NCBI GenBank assembly: GCA_963797475.1
Contig: CAWCPR010000001.1
Location: 1,488,001-1,552,000, forward strand
Direction: 5' to 3'
Length of the DNA stretch: 64,000 nucleotides
Origin: CAWCPR01 sp963797475
GTDB taxonomy: Bacteria > Chloroflexota > Anaerolineae > Anaerolineales > UBA4823
Positions within the stretch are counted from its first letter, which is position 1, and each line of letters begins with the position of its first letter. This document shows positions 10,683 through 19,537 of the stretch, one piece after another. Below the pieces are notes generated by a model that worked only from the letters and a program-made list of their open reading frames with translations, was not told where the DNA came from and did not search any database. The position numbers were made by a program, and so were the translations under genes.

Positions 10683-11414
10683 CTACTTGCTAAAAACGAG
10701 ATACTGAGTCACACCAGGCTTCATTGGGATAAAGAAGCTACCAATAAATGAGAAATTACGGTTGGTAAAAAAGTTGATTGCAAAGTCCTTGGCGATCATG
10801 CTGCACGGATAAGTGATTTTGGAGGTTATCCATTTATCCAAGATACCATCTTCAAGGCATTCCTCACTCAATATATCAAAAATTACCTTACCATCGTGAC
10901 GAACAACGCGTGCCATTTCATTAAAGTATTGGCAAATTGTAAGAACAGGTAATCCGGGAAAAACTTTATGGGATTGGATAAGGTCAATGGACTGAGAAGG
11001 TGTTCGATCGAGCGACGATCCAGTGGGTATATGGGCCGTCACTTTATAATTTTTTGAAAGCCACTTTCTCCATTCATAGGCGGTCTCATAAATCTCATAA
11101 TAATTTGGCTGACATAGGTTAATCGTTTTTTCAAGATATCGACCAGAACCTGGCCCAATTTCGCAAACGCGATCGATCTTAAAACTAAAAACGCCCAGCG
11201 CTTCCAAATTGTTAATTGTTTCTTGGGTCGCTCCTGGCACATTATATCTTCTATCAATGTAGTCTCCGACTGATAAACCTGTTTCCTTCGCATTTGAAAT
11301 TGTCTTACGAAATGGAATATAATCGCCAAACCTTCTTCCTTGGCGTACTAATTCTATTTTCCCAACCCCAAGTAACAAGTTTAATAAATTAAGGGCGTGC
11401 CTCCTAACTTTCAC
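10683..11414 (-). CDS. SAM-dependent methyltransferase-like protein
   Basis: This 243-residue class I methyltransferase-like protein has the SAM-binding glycine motif VCEIGPGSGRYLEKTI near residue 95 and a later DLIQSHKVFPGLP stretch where the post-motif strand is expected. The aromatic C-terminus (INFFTNRNFSFIGSFFIPM) is family-typical. The start is a GTG with no clear ribosome site. It stands alone between 227-bp and 321-bp gaps at the end of the nucleotide-sugar island. A sugar O- or N-methyltransferase is the best guess from context; the substrate cannot be read from sequence. Confidence 0.7.
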   Translation of the reverse strand: MKVRRHALNLLNLLLGVGKIELVRQGRRFGDYIPFRKTISNAKETGLSVGDYIDRRYNVPGATQETINNLEALGVFSFKIDRVCEIGPGSGRYLEKTINLCQPNYYEIYETAYEWRKWLSKNYKVTAHIPTGSSLDRTPSQSIDLIQSHKVFPGLPVLTICQYFNEMARVVRHDGKVIFDILSEECLEDGILDKWITSKITYPCSMIAKDFAINFFTNRNFSFIGSFFIPMKPGVTQYLVFSK

Positions 11415-11735
11415 AGGTATTATTCAAGCTCCTTAATGACGCCTTTGTTACTTCTGGATAAGCATATGGGAAGTGTGTAAAGACAACGCCTAATTTCGCC
11501 AGTATATTTGCGAAATGCAATTAACTTCGTTCAAGTAATGTTTCCGTCTCAATGAAATATGGAAATTCTCGGGCAGATCAAACTGTTATCAATTTGCTAG
11601 TCACCCCCATCCTATCTAGGCTATACTGGATTTCGTCGCAGTAGATAGGGTTTATAAAAATCACGGTATTGAGCCGATGCCTTATGAGGAATTATGGCCT
11701 ACGACCCGCTCTCCCGGCCCGCAAGTCTCTCCACG
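11415..11735. other. 321-bp intergenic region, no gene seen
   Basis: This is AT-rich sequence between the PIG-L deacetylase stop and the methyltransferase GTG. No open frame, RNA or strong hairpin was found. It probably contains the methyltransferase promoter. Confidence 0.4.
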
Positions 11736-12389
11736 TTATAGAATAAGTTTACGACAGTAAAAGGCTTCAGCAAATCGATCCGGTGCCTTTGACTCAACCC
11801 CTCGCAAACGAAGTAAAGAAAAAAATGTCTCTCTGGTAAACCAATATCTATCTTTTTGGGAAGCAAACTCGTTAAGGATATAATCAACTTTCTGCTCACA
11901 TATCATACTATCCAGGTGAACGAAGCAGTTTGGTACCCCTAGATCACCGTCGTATTTGGGGATCTCATATTCTAAGATAAAATGATTTCGAAATGTGTTC
12001 CAGGTGAGTTCATTGATTAAGCGGTGGTCTTGATGTAAATCGTTGCGGTAATGTGTGAAAATAATGTCAGGCTCGATCTCGCGTTTCAACTGCTCAAAGT
12101 ATTCTTTAATTTCTCCCCCATTATATGGGAAAAAGCCATCCCTATAGCCTTTTACGACAATATTCTTCTCTCTAACCTGTCCCAAAAACTGCTCAGCGCT
12201 GGCACGGGCTTCCAATTCTCGTATTGGATTCGCCCCAAAGACGATCCAATTAAAATTAATATCGGGATAATCCTGGATCAGACGTAAAATTGCTCCCCCG
12301 CAACCGATCTCAATATCGTCGCTGTGAGCGCCAAGGCACAAGACCCGGTAACCTGAGTTTTTTTGTTCTTTAAATAACAGTTTCAACAT
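11736..12389 (-). CDS. PIG-L/LmbE-family zinc-dependent deacetylase
   Basis: This 217-residue protein has the family metal motif in LCLGAHSDDIEIGCGG (about 18-33, the AHxDD signature) and the second ligand group in HQDHRLI (about 120). Members remove N-acetyl groups from GlcNAc-type sugars, including glycolipids and sugar antibiotics. No signal peptide is present, so it acts in the cytoplasm. It follows the cytidylyltransferase by about 50 bases and is probably co-transcribed with it. Deacetylation of an N-acetylated or aminated sugar made by this island is plausible; the exact substrate is inference. Confidence 0.85.
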   Translation of the reverse strand: MLKLLFKEQKNSGYRVLCLGAHSDDIEIGCGGAILRLIQDYPDINFNWIVFGANPIRELEARASAEQFLGQVREKNIVVKGYRDGFFPYNGGEIKEYFEQLKREIEPDIIFTHYRNDLHQDHRLINELTWNTFRNHFILEYEIPKYDGDLGVPNCFVHLDSMICEQKVDYILNEFASQKDRYWFTRETFFSLLRLRGVESKAPDRFAEAFYCRKLIL

Positions 12390-12441
12390 CGGTCCTCAAA
12401 AACATCATCGGCAAATTCTTTACCCAGTAGGTACCAACCAT

Positions 12442-13344
12442 TTAACCTAAAGAATTCAAGTTGACAGAAATATCATCTCGATCGAGAAGATCAACCTCAG
12501 CAGGAGTTGTTAGTGCAGATTTAGATTGGTTGGTCTTCCCATTGCGGTATTGGATCGAATTCCTTGGTTGGCTGTCCCACACTGACCAAGGTGTATTACC
12601 CATGGCATACATATCGTCAAACAGCTTCTTTTCCTTGAGAGTATCGATACAAGCCCAAAAACCTTGATTTTTATAGGTGAGTAATTGGTTCTGGGAAAGC
12701 AACCTATAAAACGGCTCTTGAACCAATTCCTCGCCCTCCTGGATATAATCGAATATCTCCTTTTTGAAAACGAAAAAACCCCCATTTATCCAGATACTTG
12801 ACTTTGCCACCGGATCGATCCTCGTTACCAAGCCATTTTCACCAGCGGACACAATGTGAAAAGACTGCGATGGCTTGACGCTTAAAAAACACGCGATCTT
12901 ATCATTCTTGTAAAAATAATCCAGATAAGCGTTGAGATCCAAATCAGAAAGGCCATCGCTGTAATTGGCCATGAAAACTTCCTCCCCCTGCAAGTAATCC
13001 TTAACTGCCATCAACCTCTGGCCGATATTGGTATGCAATCCTGTATCCACAAAAGAAATGGTCCAATCTTCAATGTCGTTCTTATATAACTTGACATCCC
13101 GGCCGCCGTTTTTCATGATGAAGTCGTTGGACATACACTCATCATAATTAAGAAAATACTTCTTAATATAATCACCACGATGTCCAAGGCATAGGATGAA
13201 ATCTTTAAAACCATAATGTGCATAATAGCGCATCAAATGCCACATCAACGGGCGGAAACCAATTTCCACCATTGGCTTCGGGATAGTTTCAGAAAATTCT
13301 TTCAGACGTGTTCCTAAACCACCGCAGAATAATACAACTTTCAT
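12442..13344 (-). CDS. rfbF: Glucose-1-phosphate cytidylyltransferase
   Basis: This 300-residue nucleotidyltransferase transfers CMP to a hexose-1-phosphate, the first step to CDP-6-deoxyhexoses. The opening MKVVLFCGGLGTRLKEFSETIPKPMVEIG is the RfbF form of the signature, followed by WTISFVDTG and WINGGFFVF. I use the ATG at 13344 rather than the in-frame GTG at 13356, because AAGGAG lies about 11 bases before the ATG but abuts the GTG. No CDP-glucose 4,6-dehydratase is in the window, so the next enzyme would be encoded elsewhere. A decayed second copy lies at 15726-16196, and a decayed aminotransferase sits directly upstream at 13397-13727. Confidence 0.9.
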   Translation of the reverse strand: MKVVLFCGGLGTRLKEFSETIPKPMVEIGFRPLMWHLMRYYAHYGFKDFILCLGHRGDYIKKYFLNYDECMSNDFIMKNGGRDVKLYKNDIEDWTISFVDTGLHTNIGQRLMAVKDYLQGEEVFMANYSDGLSDLDLNAYLDYFYKNDKIACFLSVKPSQSFHIVSAGENGLVTRIDPVAKSSIWINGGFFVFKKEIFDYIQEGEELVQEPFYRLLSQNQLLTYKNQGFWACIDTLKEKKLFDDMYAMGNTPWSVWDSQPRNSIQYRNGKTNQSKSALTTPAEVDLLDRDDISVNLNSLG

Positions 13345-13396
13345 GGTTGCAATCACTCCTTGACATTTAATTGTACTTAAGAACTGCTATTGTCAT

Positions 13397-13727
13397 TGGT
13401 TATCCAATAAGTAGTTCTCAATGCTATTATCTAAAGCCGTACACTAATCTCCCAATGCTTAGCGAATATCAAAATTGTGATCGGCATCTTCATCGAAGCG
13501 CTAACTACTCACTCCAAGTAGAGGCATGATCACACCCCATTTCAAAATTTCTGGTAAGAATGGGAATTGAATTGACCAACTTGAGGACTAGGCCACATCC
13601 AAATATTGGCTTTCATCAACGTTCAATGTAGCTAACTTCATTTCGGTTAATTATCATTGGATATAGCTCGAGATTTTGATCTTCACCTTTGGGATACTTA
13701 TGACAACCGCTTAATGAAGATGCAAGA
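13397..13727 (-). pseudogene. Remnant of a class III aminotransferase (N- and C-terminal pieces only)
   Basis: Translation of the minus strand here matches both ends of the intact aminotransferase at 16216-17523. The N-terminal piece (about 13617-13727) reads SGCHKYPKGEDQ against GGAHTYAKGDDQ, with the following 15-20 residues also alignable. The C-terminal piece (13397-13560) reads FLPEILKWGVIMP against FLQETLKRSVIMP, then DEDAD against DEDID and IENYLL against VENYLV. Several in-frame stops interrupt it, and roughly 300 central residues are gone, including the PLP lysine region. It lies between the SAF oxidoreductase stop and the intact rfbF, the same order as the aminotransferase-rfbF pair further upstream. 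Confidence 0.8.
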
Positions 13728-15011
13728 TTAGTTATAGAAGTGAGTGTTCTGTTCTGCACGAAGTTTGTCACACAGCCGACCTGCAGGCAATTCGACGTCT
13801 GCGTATGTAATTGGCTGATCCCTTGCAATATCCCGTTTCAAACGACAATCCTCTGATAGACAAATTGGAAGTAGATCCTCGGCCTGAAAGATTTCAGAGT
13901 TTTCAATAAGGCCATAACAGGTAAAACCACCTATACCATCAAGGATCTCACCAGCCTTTAAATCTCGCTTGGCAGCGCTAATGATATCGCAACTGGGTGC
14001 ACCTAGAGGTGTTACAGTAGGGTCATTAAACAGAACAGCTCGGGCTACAGTCAACGGTAGCTGCAAATAAGGCAAGTGAAAAGGGGTGTAGAAAACATAT
14101 AGTGGACCCTCACCCATCTTGAAGTAATTCATATATTCTTGCTTAATTGAGTGATCGTTATAGACGACCACAAATGCCCCATTATTTGGAGCAGCGCCCA
14201 AGGTGTAATCTACTAACCCTCCGTTTAACAGCTGTTCGACTGAAAAATGTTTGATCACATCTGTGACGTGGTCACACCTCGGACCGTACATTCCACGTTG
14301 GCCAACCTTAAATCCTGTAGCGTTAGCCAGAATTGTCAATTCCATAGAAAGTTTGGTGCCATCCGCAAAAGATGTAATCATCCTCGGTTTTTGGTTGTAT
14401 TTTGCAGCGAAGGCAGCCTGGGTTTCAGGTGTCCGGTAGGGGTCAATAAAGCCTTTCATATTGCCAGCTAAAACAGGCTTGTATCCTACAGTTTTGAGGA
14501 AACGAATCAGGTTCATCGCTACACCCGGTTCATCTCCATCGGTATAGGTAAATATAACACCTGCTTGATCGGCATAAACTTTAAGAATTGACCCAATTGC
14601 AGTATCTATTTGGGCATTAATTGAAATAAGATGCTTTCCATTTTGTATGGCTCGTAACGCAACATGTGCCCCAAACTCGATCTCGCCAGTAGCTTCAATG
14701 ATCGCGTCGATTGTGGTGGCTTCACAAAGCAACATTGCATCATCGGTAATAGCATACTCCCCCCTTTCGATGGCTTCTTCCAATTCTGTAGTATTCTGCA
14801 CGACACGGATGGAGTTAACCCCAGCTTTCTGGTAGGCACGTTTAGCCTCCGCCAAAGTACAATTCGAGATTGCAACCAATTTCATGCCCCTCATACCGGT
14901 TACAATTTGGAGGGCAATTGCCCGTCCCATATACCCAGCACCGGTCATCGCCACCCGGATAGGAATACCAGCCTTTTCTCGGCTTTCCAATTCTGTGTCA
15001 ATCACGAACAT
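13728..15011 (-). CDS. Homoserine-dehydrogenase-like NAD(P) oxidoreductase with SAF domain
   Basis: This 427-residue protein has an N-terminal Rossmann fold (VAMTGAGYMGRAIALQIV, about 20-37) and a central dehydrogenase-like region (DGDEPGVAMNLIRF). Its C-terminal SAF domain (LKRDIARDQPITYADVELP, about 390-410) is the type also found in sialic acid synthases. The architecture matches the predicted homoserine dehydrogenase/SAF group (COG4091), which has few characterised members. It sits between an RmlC-type epimerase and rfbF in a sugar-nucleotide island, so a role in oxidising or reducing a sugar or C3-C4 precursor is more likely here than amino-acid synthesis. That is inference from context. 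Confidence 0.75.
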   Translation of the reverse strand: MFVIDTELESREKAGIPIRVAMTGAGYMGRAIALQIVTGMRGMKLVAISNCTLAEAKRAYQKAGVNSIRVVQNTTELEEAIERGEYAITDDAMLLCEATTIDAIIEATGEIEFGAHVALRAIQNGKHLISINAQIDTAIGSILKVYADQAGVIFTYTDGDEPGVAMNLIRFLKTVGYKPVLAGNMKGFIDPYRTPETQAAFAAKYNQKPRMITSFADGTKLSMELTILANATGFKVGQRGMYGPRCDHVTDVIKHFSVEQLLNGGLVDYTLGAAPNNGAFVVVYNDHSIKQEYMNYFKMGEGPLYVFYTPFHLPYLQLPLTVARAVLFNDPTVTPLGAPSCDIISAAKRDLKAGEILDGIGGFTCYGLIENSEIFQAEDLLPICLSEDCRLKRDIARDQPITYADVELPAGRLCDKLRAEQNTHFYN

Positions 15012-15042
15012 TTTTATTTCTCCTTAGAGGTAAAATCGAAAA

Positions 15043-15579
15043 TTATAATTTAGGATGATAATCAGGCCAATTTAAATCTTGTTCTGAGATCACATGAGCC
15101 ATAATGGGCCAATCAATTGCAAATGATGGGTCATCGTATCGTACGCCTGTGGCGTGCTCTCGAGAGAAAAATTGAGTGGTCTGGTAAGAAATTTCGGTAT
15201 TATCTGCCAGTGTTATATAACCTTGTGCAAATCCTTCAGGGACATACAACATCCTGTGGTTATCTTGGTTTAATTCTACACCAAGCCACTGCCTGTGAGT
15301 GGGCGAGTCTACCCGCAGATCAATGATTACATCAAAAATTACTCCCCGTGTGCATCGCACCAATTTGACTTCTGACCATGGGTCATTTTGATAATGCAAT
15401 CCGCGCAATGTGCCTCTTCTGCTGCTAAACCCCACATTTATTTGCACCACATTGGGGTTCAATCCGTGTGCCTCAAACTCATGTTGGCACCAAGATCGAG
15501 CAAAAAAGCCGCGGTGATCTACTTTGGGCTCGATATCGATTATATATGCCCCTTGAAGTTTTGTCTCCGAAAAAATCAT
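15043..15579 (-). CDS. dTDP-4-dehydrorhamnose 3,5-epimerase family protein (first copy)
   Basis: This 178-residue cupin enzyme of the RmlC family epimerises C3 and/or C5 of 4-keto-6-deoxy nucleotide sugars. DHRGFFARSW is the family opening, RGLHYQ carries the catalytic His (about residue 62), and LYVPEGFAQGY is the conserved core. Length matches RmlC. Given the cytidylyltransferase partner, the true substrate may be a CDP- rather than dTDP-linked 4-keto sugar. It lies 31 bases upstream of the SAF oxidoreductase and directly downstream of the decayed rfbF copy. A second, clearly different RmlC homologue lies at 17538-18215. Confidence 0.88.
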   Translation of the reverse strand: MIFSETKLQGAYIIDIEPKVDHRGFFARSWCQHEFEAHGLNPNVVQINVGFSSRRGTLRGLHYQNDPWSEVKLVRCTRGVIFDVIIDLRVDSPTHRQWLGVELNQDNHRMLYVPEGFAQGYITLADNTEISYQTTQFFSREHATGVRYDDPSFAIDWPIMAHVISEQDLNWPDYHPKL

Positions 15580-15725
15580 TACGGTTTACATCCCTATTCT
15601 TTCATACCCATTGATGTGTGTTTATTCAACATTCAACAACCATCAATTAAGACAGGCGGCGGATCGTATCGCCCAATAATCCGCACACACCGTAAACTTT
15701 TACACCGTGGAACCAACATTCCTGC

Positions 15726-16196
15726 CTATACATCTTCGATCACACGGGGTATATCATCGCGCAGCACAATTTCGGATCCAATGGAAACTATGTGAAAAGA
15801 TTGGGATGGCTGCACTCAAAAAAACTCGCAACCTAATTATGATTGTAGAAATGTTCCAGATACTCTGAAAGGGTTAAATTTGTCAGGCCATCAGCATAAT
15901 TCGCCATGAAGACTTCTTCCCCTTCCAGATACTTCTCGACCGCTTTCAACCTTTGCCCAATATTAGATATCAAGCCAGAATCGACAAAAGAAATTGTCCA
16001 ATCAGAAATATCCCTGTTAAACAGGCACAAATCTTTCCCGCCGTTGGCTAAAACAAAGTCAAGTGAGCATAATATTTCATGAGATTCCATAGAATCTGCC
16101 TGTAGCCGATGTTGACCTACCATCGGCTTAGGGATCGTCTCAGAATAATCTCTCAAACGGGTACCCAGACCACCACAAAATAACATGATTTCATGG
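15726..16196 (-). pseudogene. Decayed glucose-1-phosphate cytidylyltransferase
   Basis: This is a broken second copy of the rfbF gene at 12442-13344. A ribosome site (AGGAGA) and an ATG at 16192-16194 are kept, but the frame is lost within three codons and recovers at LFCGGLGTRLRDYSETIPKP. A second frameshift follows: another frame reads IGYRQILWNLMKYYAH. About 30 residues are then missing before LANGGKDL, and WTISFVDSGL to FMANYADGL is well preserved. Past 15833 the homology continues only in other frames (PSQSFHIVS near 15785). The low-coordinate boundary is vague. It overlaps the end of the intact aminotransferase in the usual operon spacing, so the ancestral order was aminotransferase then rfbF. 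Confidence 0.85.
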
Positions 16197-16215
16197 TTAT
16201 ATTTTCTCCTGAGGA

Positions 16216-17523
16216 TCAATTGTATCTACGAACAGCCGGCTTTACCGGTCGTCCAACCAGATAGTTCTCCACACCATTTTCCAATGCTTTGCGATATACG
16301 CCCATTGCTTCAGCGATTACTTCGATGGTGCGATCAATATCCTCATCCGAATGCGAATAGCTGACGACCAGCGAAGGCATGATCACGCTTCGTTTCAAAG
16401 TTTCCTGCAAAAATAATGTGCGAAACAACTGGGAAGGCTGTTGATCCTGATCACGAGTGAAGAAAATCAGGTTACAAGGCCTGCTTAAAACGCCGAAGTA
16501 CCCTTCCAGATCATTCTTTACCACTGCATCCTTGATTCCAACGGTCAGTCTCTCACCCTGGCGGTATAAATGCTCAATGACGTCTTCATGCTCATAGATC
16601 TTAAGCGTTTCCAGGGCCGCAGCCAGCGAGTGTGTTTCCGCGCCGTAAGTCGTTGAGAGCAAAAATACACGCTCCTTGTCGTGATACAAGCCTCCCAACT
16701 CCAAAATATCCTTTCTGCCCACCAAAGCAGAAATGGAGAAACCATTTCCCATAGCCTTTCCGAAGGCGGAAAGATCCGGTTTAACTCCAAATAACTTCTG
16801 AGCGCCGCCTAAATGCCAGCGAAAACCCGTGATAATTTCGTCGAATATCAATAAAGCCCCATTTTCTGTGCACACCTGCCGTATGTTCTGGAGAAAATTA
16901 TTCGTCGGTGGCTCTAATCGCTCGGGTTCCATAATGAGACAGGCGATTTTTCCTGGATACTGGTCAAATAGCGCCTCGACACTGTGGATATCGTTATAGT
17001 GAAACTGAACGGTCAATTCCTGGATAACTTTTGGTATCCCAGCCGACATTTCTGTCGTGCTAATGAACCAATCGTCTACTGAGAAAAAAGGGTGATCTGC
17101 GCAGATGGCAATGAGATCCCTATTTGTATAAGCCCGCGCCAGTTTTACGGCTGCAGTGGTGACATCTGAACCATTCTTGGCGAATTTCACCATCTCGGCA
17201 CTGTCGATCAACTCGACCATCTTCTCAGCTAACTCGACCTCGATTGGCGCAGGTCGGGTAAAATTAATGCCTAACCGCATCTGACGATATGCCGCTTCAA
17301 TCACCGGTTTATAGGCGTGACCCAGGGTTACGGCTCTCAGCCCCATCCCATATTCGATAAACTCATTCCCATCGATGTCCCAAACGTGACAACCCTCACC
17401 GCGGGCGATAAAACCTGGAGCTTGTTCGGGATATTGATCATCACCCTTAGCGTAGGTATGGGCGCCGCCCGGAATAAGGGCATGGCTTCTCTGCTGCAGG
17501 ACTTTAGATTCCTCGAAGTTCAT
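16216..17523 (-). CDS. Class III PLP-dependent aminotransferase (glutamate-1-semialdehyde aminotransferase-like)
   Basis: This 435-residue fold-type I aminotransferase has the opening IPGGAHTYAKGDDQYPE, the PLP aspartate in LLIFDEIITGFR (about 225-236) and the Schiff-base Lys256 in FGKAMGNGF. Housekeeping HemL enzymes share the fold, but the context (epimerases, C-methyltransferase, rfbF) and lack of heme genes point to a sugar or sugar-like ketone as amino acceptor. A decayed paralogue sits at 13397-13727. The gene starts 15 bases after the second RmlC homologue and its stop runs into the ribosome site of the decayed cytidylyltransferase, so it is within one operon. Confidence 0.85.
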   Translation of the reverse strand: MNFEESKVLQQRSHALIPGGAHTYAKGDDQYPEQAPGFIARGEGCHVWDIDGNEFIEYGMGLRAVTLGHAYKPVIEAAYRQMRLGINFTRPAPIEVELAEKMVELIDSAEMVKFAKNGSDVTTAAVKLARAYTNRDLIAICADHPFFSVDDWFISTTEMSAGIPKVIQELTVQFHYNDIHSVEALFDQYPGKIACLIMEPERLEPPTNNFLQNIRQVCTENGALLIFDEIITGFRWHLGGAQKLFGVKPDLSAFGKAMGNGFSISALVGRKDILELGGLYHDKERVFLLSTTYGAETHSLAAALETLKIYEHEDVIEHLYRQGERLTVGIKDAVVKNDLEGYFGVLSRPCNLIFFTRDQDQQPSQLFRTLFLQETLKRSVIMPSLVVSYSHSDEDIDRTIEVIAEAMGVYRKALENGVENYLVGRPVKPAVRRYN

Positions 17524-17537
17524 GCTTTCCTTGCAAA

Positions 17538-18215
17538 CTATGTCGAGTGACCAGGCTGACGGTTACACGTTTTGGCGACGTCAAGGGATGATGTACATTG
17601 AAAACCATCCTTCCCATCCCAGCAATGTGCACTCTCCCCCCAATTAGCGACAAATTCAAAAGACTGCAGAAACTGCTGCTTATATTCCACAATATAATCT
17701 GGATAATTGGCATCCCGAGGGGAGATTACTTCTACTTCCACCGGCCATTCAAAATTGAATAATGGGTCATTCCATCTGAACCCCCTTTCATATTCGGGGG
17801 CGTAATATTCCGTCATTTGATAAAACACGCGAGTATCATTCGCAAGCGTCAGTAAGCCATGGGCAAAGCCCTCTGGGATATACAACATGTCATCCATCTC
17901 TGCAGTTAACGTGATTCCCAGGTGGTCACCGAAGGTCCGCGATTCAGGACGCAAATCGACAATCACATCATAGATTGCGCCGCTGGTGCAGCGCACCAAT
18001 TTGGCCTCCTGATGCGGTGCTTCTTGATAATGCATTCCGCGCAGGGTACCTTTCAATTTGTTGTAGGATAGATTGCACTGAACCAGGCGTGGGTTTAACC
18101 CGTGTTCTTCAAATTCGCGCTGGCACCACGTGCGAGCGAAAAAACCGCGCTCATCCTCATGCCGATCGATTTGGATTAAATATACCCCCTCCAACCCGGT
18201 CTCGTTGAATATCAT
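17538..18215 (-). CDS. dTDP-4-dehydrorhamnose 3,5-epimerase family protein (second copy) with C-terminal extension
   Basis: This 225-residue RmlC-family cupin has DERGFFARTW, the catalytic His in RGMHYQ, and LYIPEGFAHGL. I start at the ATG at 18213-18215, which overlaps the TGA of the upstream C-methyltransferase; a longer in-frame start at 18263 lies inside that gene. The cupin domain ends near YPDYIVEY, and about 45 further residues (rich in Cys and Trp, ending RQPGHST) have no counterpart in the first copy. It may act on the product of the C-methyltransferase, as in branched deoxysugar routes where 3-C-methylation is followed by 5-epimerisation. Confidence 0.87.
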   Translation of the reverse strand: MIFNETGLEGVYLIQIDRHEDERGFFARTWCQREFEEHGLNPRLVQCNLSYNKLKGTLRGMHYQEAPHQEAKLVRCTSGAIYDVIVDLRPESRTFGDHLGITLTAEMDDMLYIPEGFAHGLLTLANDTRVFYQMTEYYAPEYERGFRWNDPLFNFEWPVEVEVISPRDANYPDYIVEYKQQFLQSFEFVANWGESAHCWDGKDGFQCTSSLDVAKTCNRQPGHST

Positions 18216-19489
18216 TTGCAAATTCTCACTTCCGGAATTGGGACAACGAATTGCCCATCCCAATCATGGATAAACCCCATTTGTTCAATGATTTCATCTT
18301 TGAAGTTCCAGGGCAAAATCAGCACATAATCAGGCCTGGTCTCAGCGATTTTGTCCGGATGATAAACGGGGATATGGGTGCCTGGCAAGAATTTTCCCTG
18401 TTTGTAAGGATTGCGATCCACTGTGTAATCAAGAAAATCCACGCGGATGCCACAATAATTCAGCAACGTGCTGCTTTTGTCCGGGGCGCCATAACCGGCA
18501 ATAGTCTTTCCGGACCGCTTGATCTGAATAAGAAATTCCAGCAGATTGCGCTTGGTTTCCTTCACCTGCTCGTCAAAGGATGTGTAATAGGCCATCTCCG
18601 TGATACCTGCCTGTAGCTCGCGACGCTTAAGCTCCAAGGCGCGCTCGCTGACGGACTTTGATAGATCTTCTGTATGGCAGGCGTAAATCCTCAAAGACCC
18701 GCCATGGGTAGGCAGCTCTTCCACGTCAAACAATTTCATGCCATGCGCGGCAAATATTTTCTCTGCAGTGATAAAGCTGAAATATGAAAAATGCTCGTGG
18801 TAGATCGTATCGAATTGGTTCTCTGCCACCAGGCGCATCAAGTGAGGGAATTCTATGGTGATAACACCTTGCGGTTTGAGCAGCATTTTAAGGCCAGCTA
18901 CAAAATCGTTTACATCCGGCACCTGGGCGAGAACATTATTGCCTACGATGAGATCGGCATACCTGCCCTCAGCAGCCAGGCGGCGCGCGCACTCACGCCC
19001 AAAAAATTCCATCAGGGTTGGTACGCCTTTCTCGATCGCTACTTTAGCCACGTTTCGAGCTGGCTCGATTCCCAAAACCGGGATATCTTTTTCGACAAAA
19101 TATTGCAGGAGATAGCCATCATTGCTGGCAACTTCAACAACATGACTGAGCGCACCTATATGAAAGCGTTTGACCATGAGGTCCGTATAAGATTTCGCAT
19201 GCTGCAGCCAGGTGTCGGCGTACGACGAAAAGTAGGCGTACTCCGTAAAAATTTCTTCGGGGCTGACAAATTCTTCCAGTTGCACCAGGAAACAGTTTTC
19301 ACAAACATAAACATGCAAAGGAAAAAACGGCTCCATCTGGTTGAGCTGGTCGGCGCTCAGGTAACTATCAGACAAGGGGGACATCCCCAAATCGATAAAT
19401 GTGTGCTGGAGAGCAGTCCCACAGAACCGGCAAATGCTAGAATGAATTGTTACTTTCGCCATAACTAAGTTGTCCGTTTCACGGTACAT
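18212..19489 (-). CDS. Sugar C-methyltransferase (NovU/TylCIII-like)
   Basis: This 425-residue enzyme has the architecture of sugar 3-C-methyltransferases. A zinc-binding N-terminus holds four cysteines (CRFCG near residue 19 and CENC near 61). The SAM-binding domain contains VVEVASNDGYLLQYF and GIEPARNVA. The YHEHFSYFS motif and a C-terminal Rossmann-like domain (GKTIAGYGAPDKSSTLLNYCGI) are both diagnostic of the NovU/EvaC group. Members methylate C3 of 4-keto-deoxy nucleotide sugars to give branched sugars. It is coupled by ATGA overlap to the RmlC homologue. Nucleotide carrier and methylation position are inferred from family. Confidence 0.92.
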   Translation of the reverse strand: MYRETDNLVMAKVTIHSSICRFCGTALQHTFIDLGMSPLSDSYLSADQLNQMEPFFPLHVYVCENCFLVQLEEFVSPEEIFTEYAYFSSYADTWLQHAKSYTDLMVKRFHIGALSHVVEVASNDGYLLQYFVEKDIPVLGIEPARNVAKVAIEKGVPTLMEFFGRECARRLAAEGRYADLIVGNNVLAQVPDVNDFVAGLKMLLKPQGVITIEFPHLMRLVAENQFDTIYHEHFSYFSFITAEKIFAAHGMKLFDVEELPTHGGSLRIYACHTEDLSKSVSERALELKRRELQAGITEMAYYTSFDEQVKETKRNLLEFLIQIKRSGKTIAGYGAPDKSSTLLNYCGIRVDFLDYTVDRNPYKQGKFLPGTHIPVYHPDKIAETRPDYVLILPWNFKDEIIEQMGFIHDWDGQFVVPIPEVRICK

Positions 19490-19537
19490 TATTATCTCTC
19501 GTGGTATTTTATGGCGCGATCGAAAATTCTTGACCGA

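Noticed and set aside
13616..13828. 70-residue minus-strand open frame as a small gene
   Set aside because: Its C-terminal half matches the aminotransferase N-terminus and the rest is an antiframe of the SAF oxidoreductase gene, so it is the remnant described at 13397-13727.
15833..16219. 128-residue open frame as a short functional cytidylyltransferase
   Set aside because: It starts on a TTG in the aminotransferase stop, carries a frameshifted segment and a deletion, and ends before the sugar-binding half. It is part of the pseudogene at 15726-16196.
16216..17523. Heme biosynthesis role (hemL) for the class III aminotransferase
   Set aside because: No other heme genes are near; it is embedded in a sugar-nucleotide operon and has a decayed paralogue within the same island.
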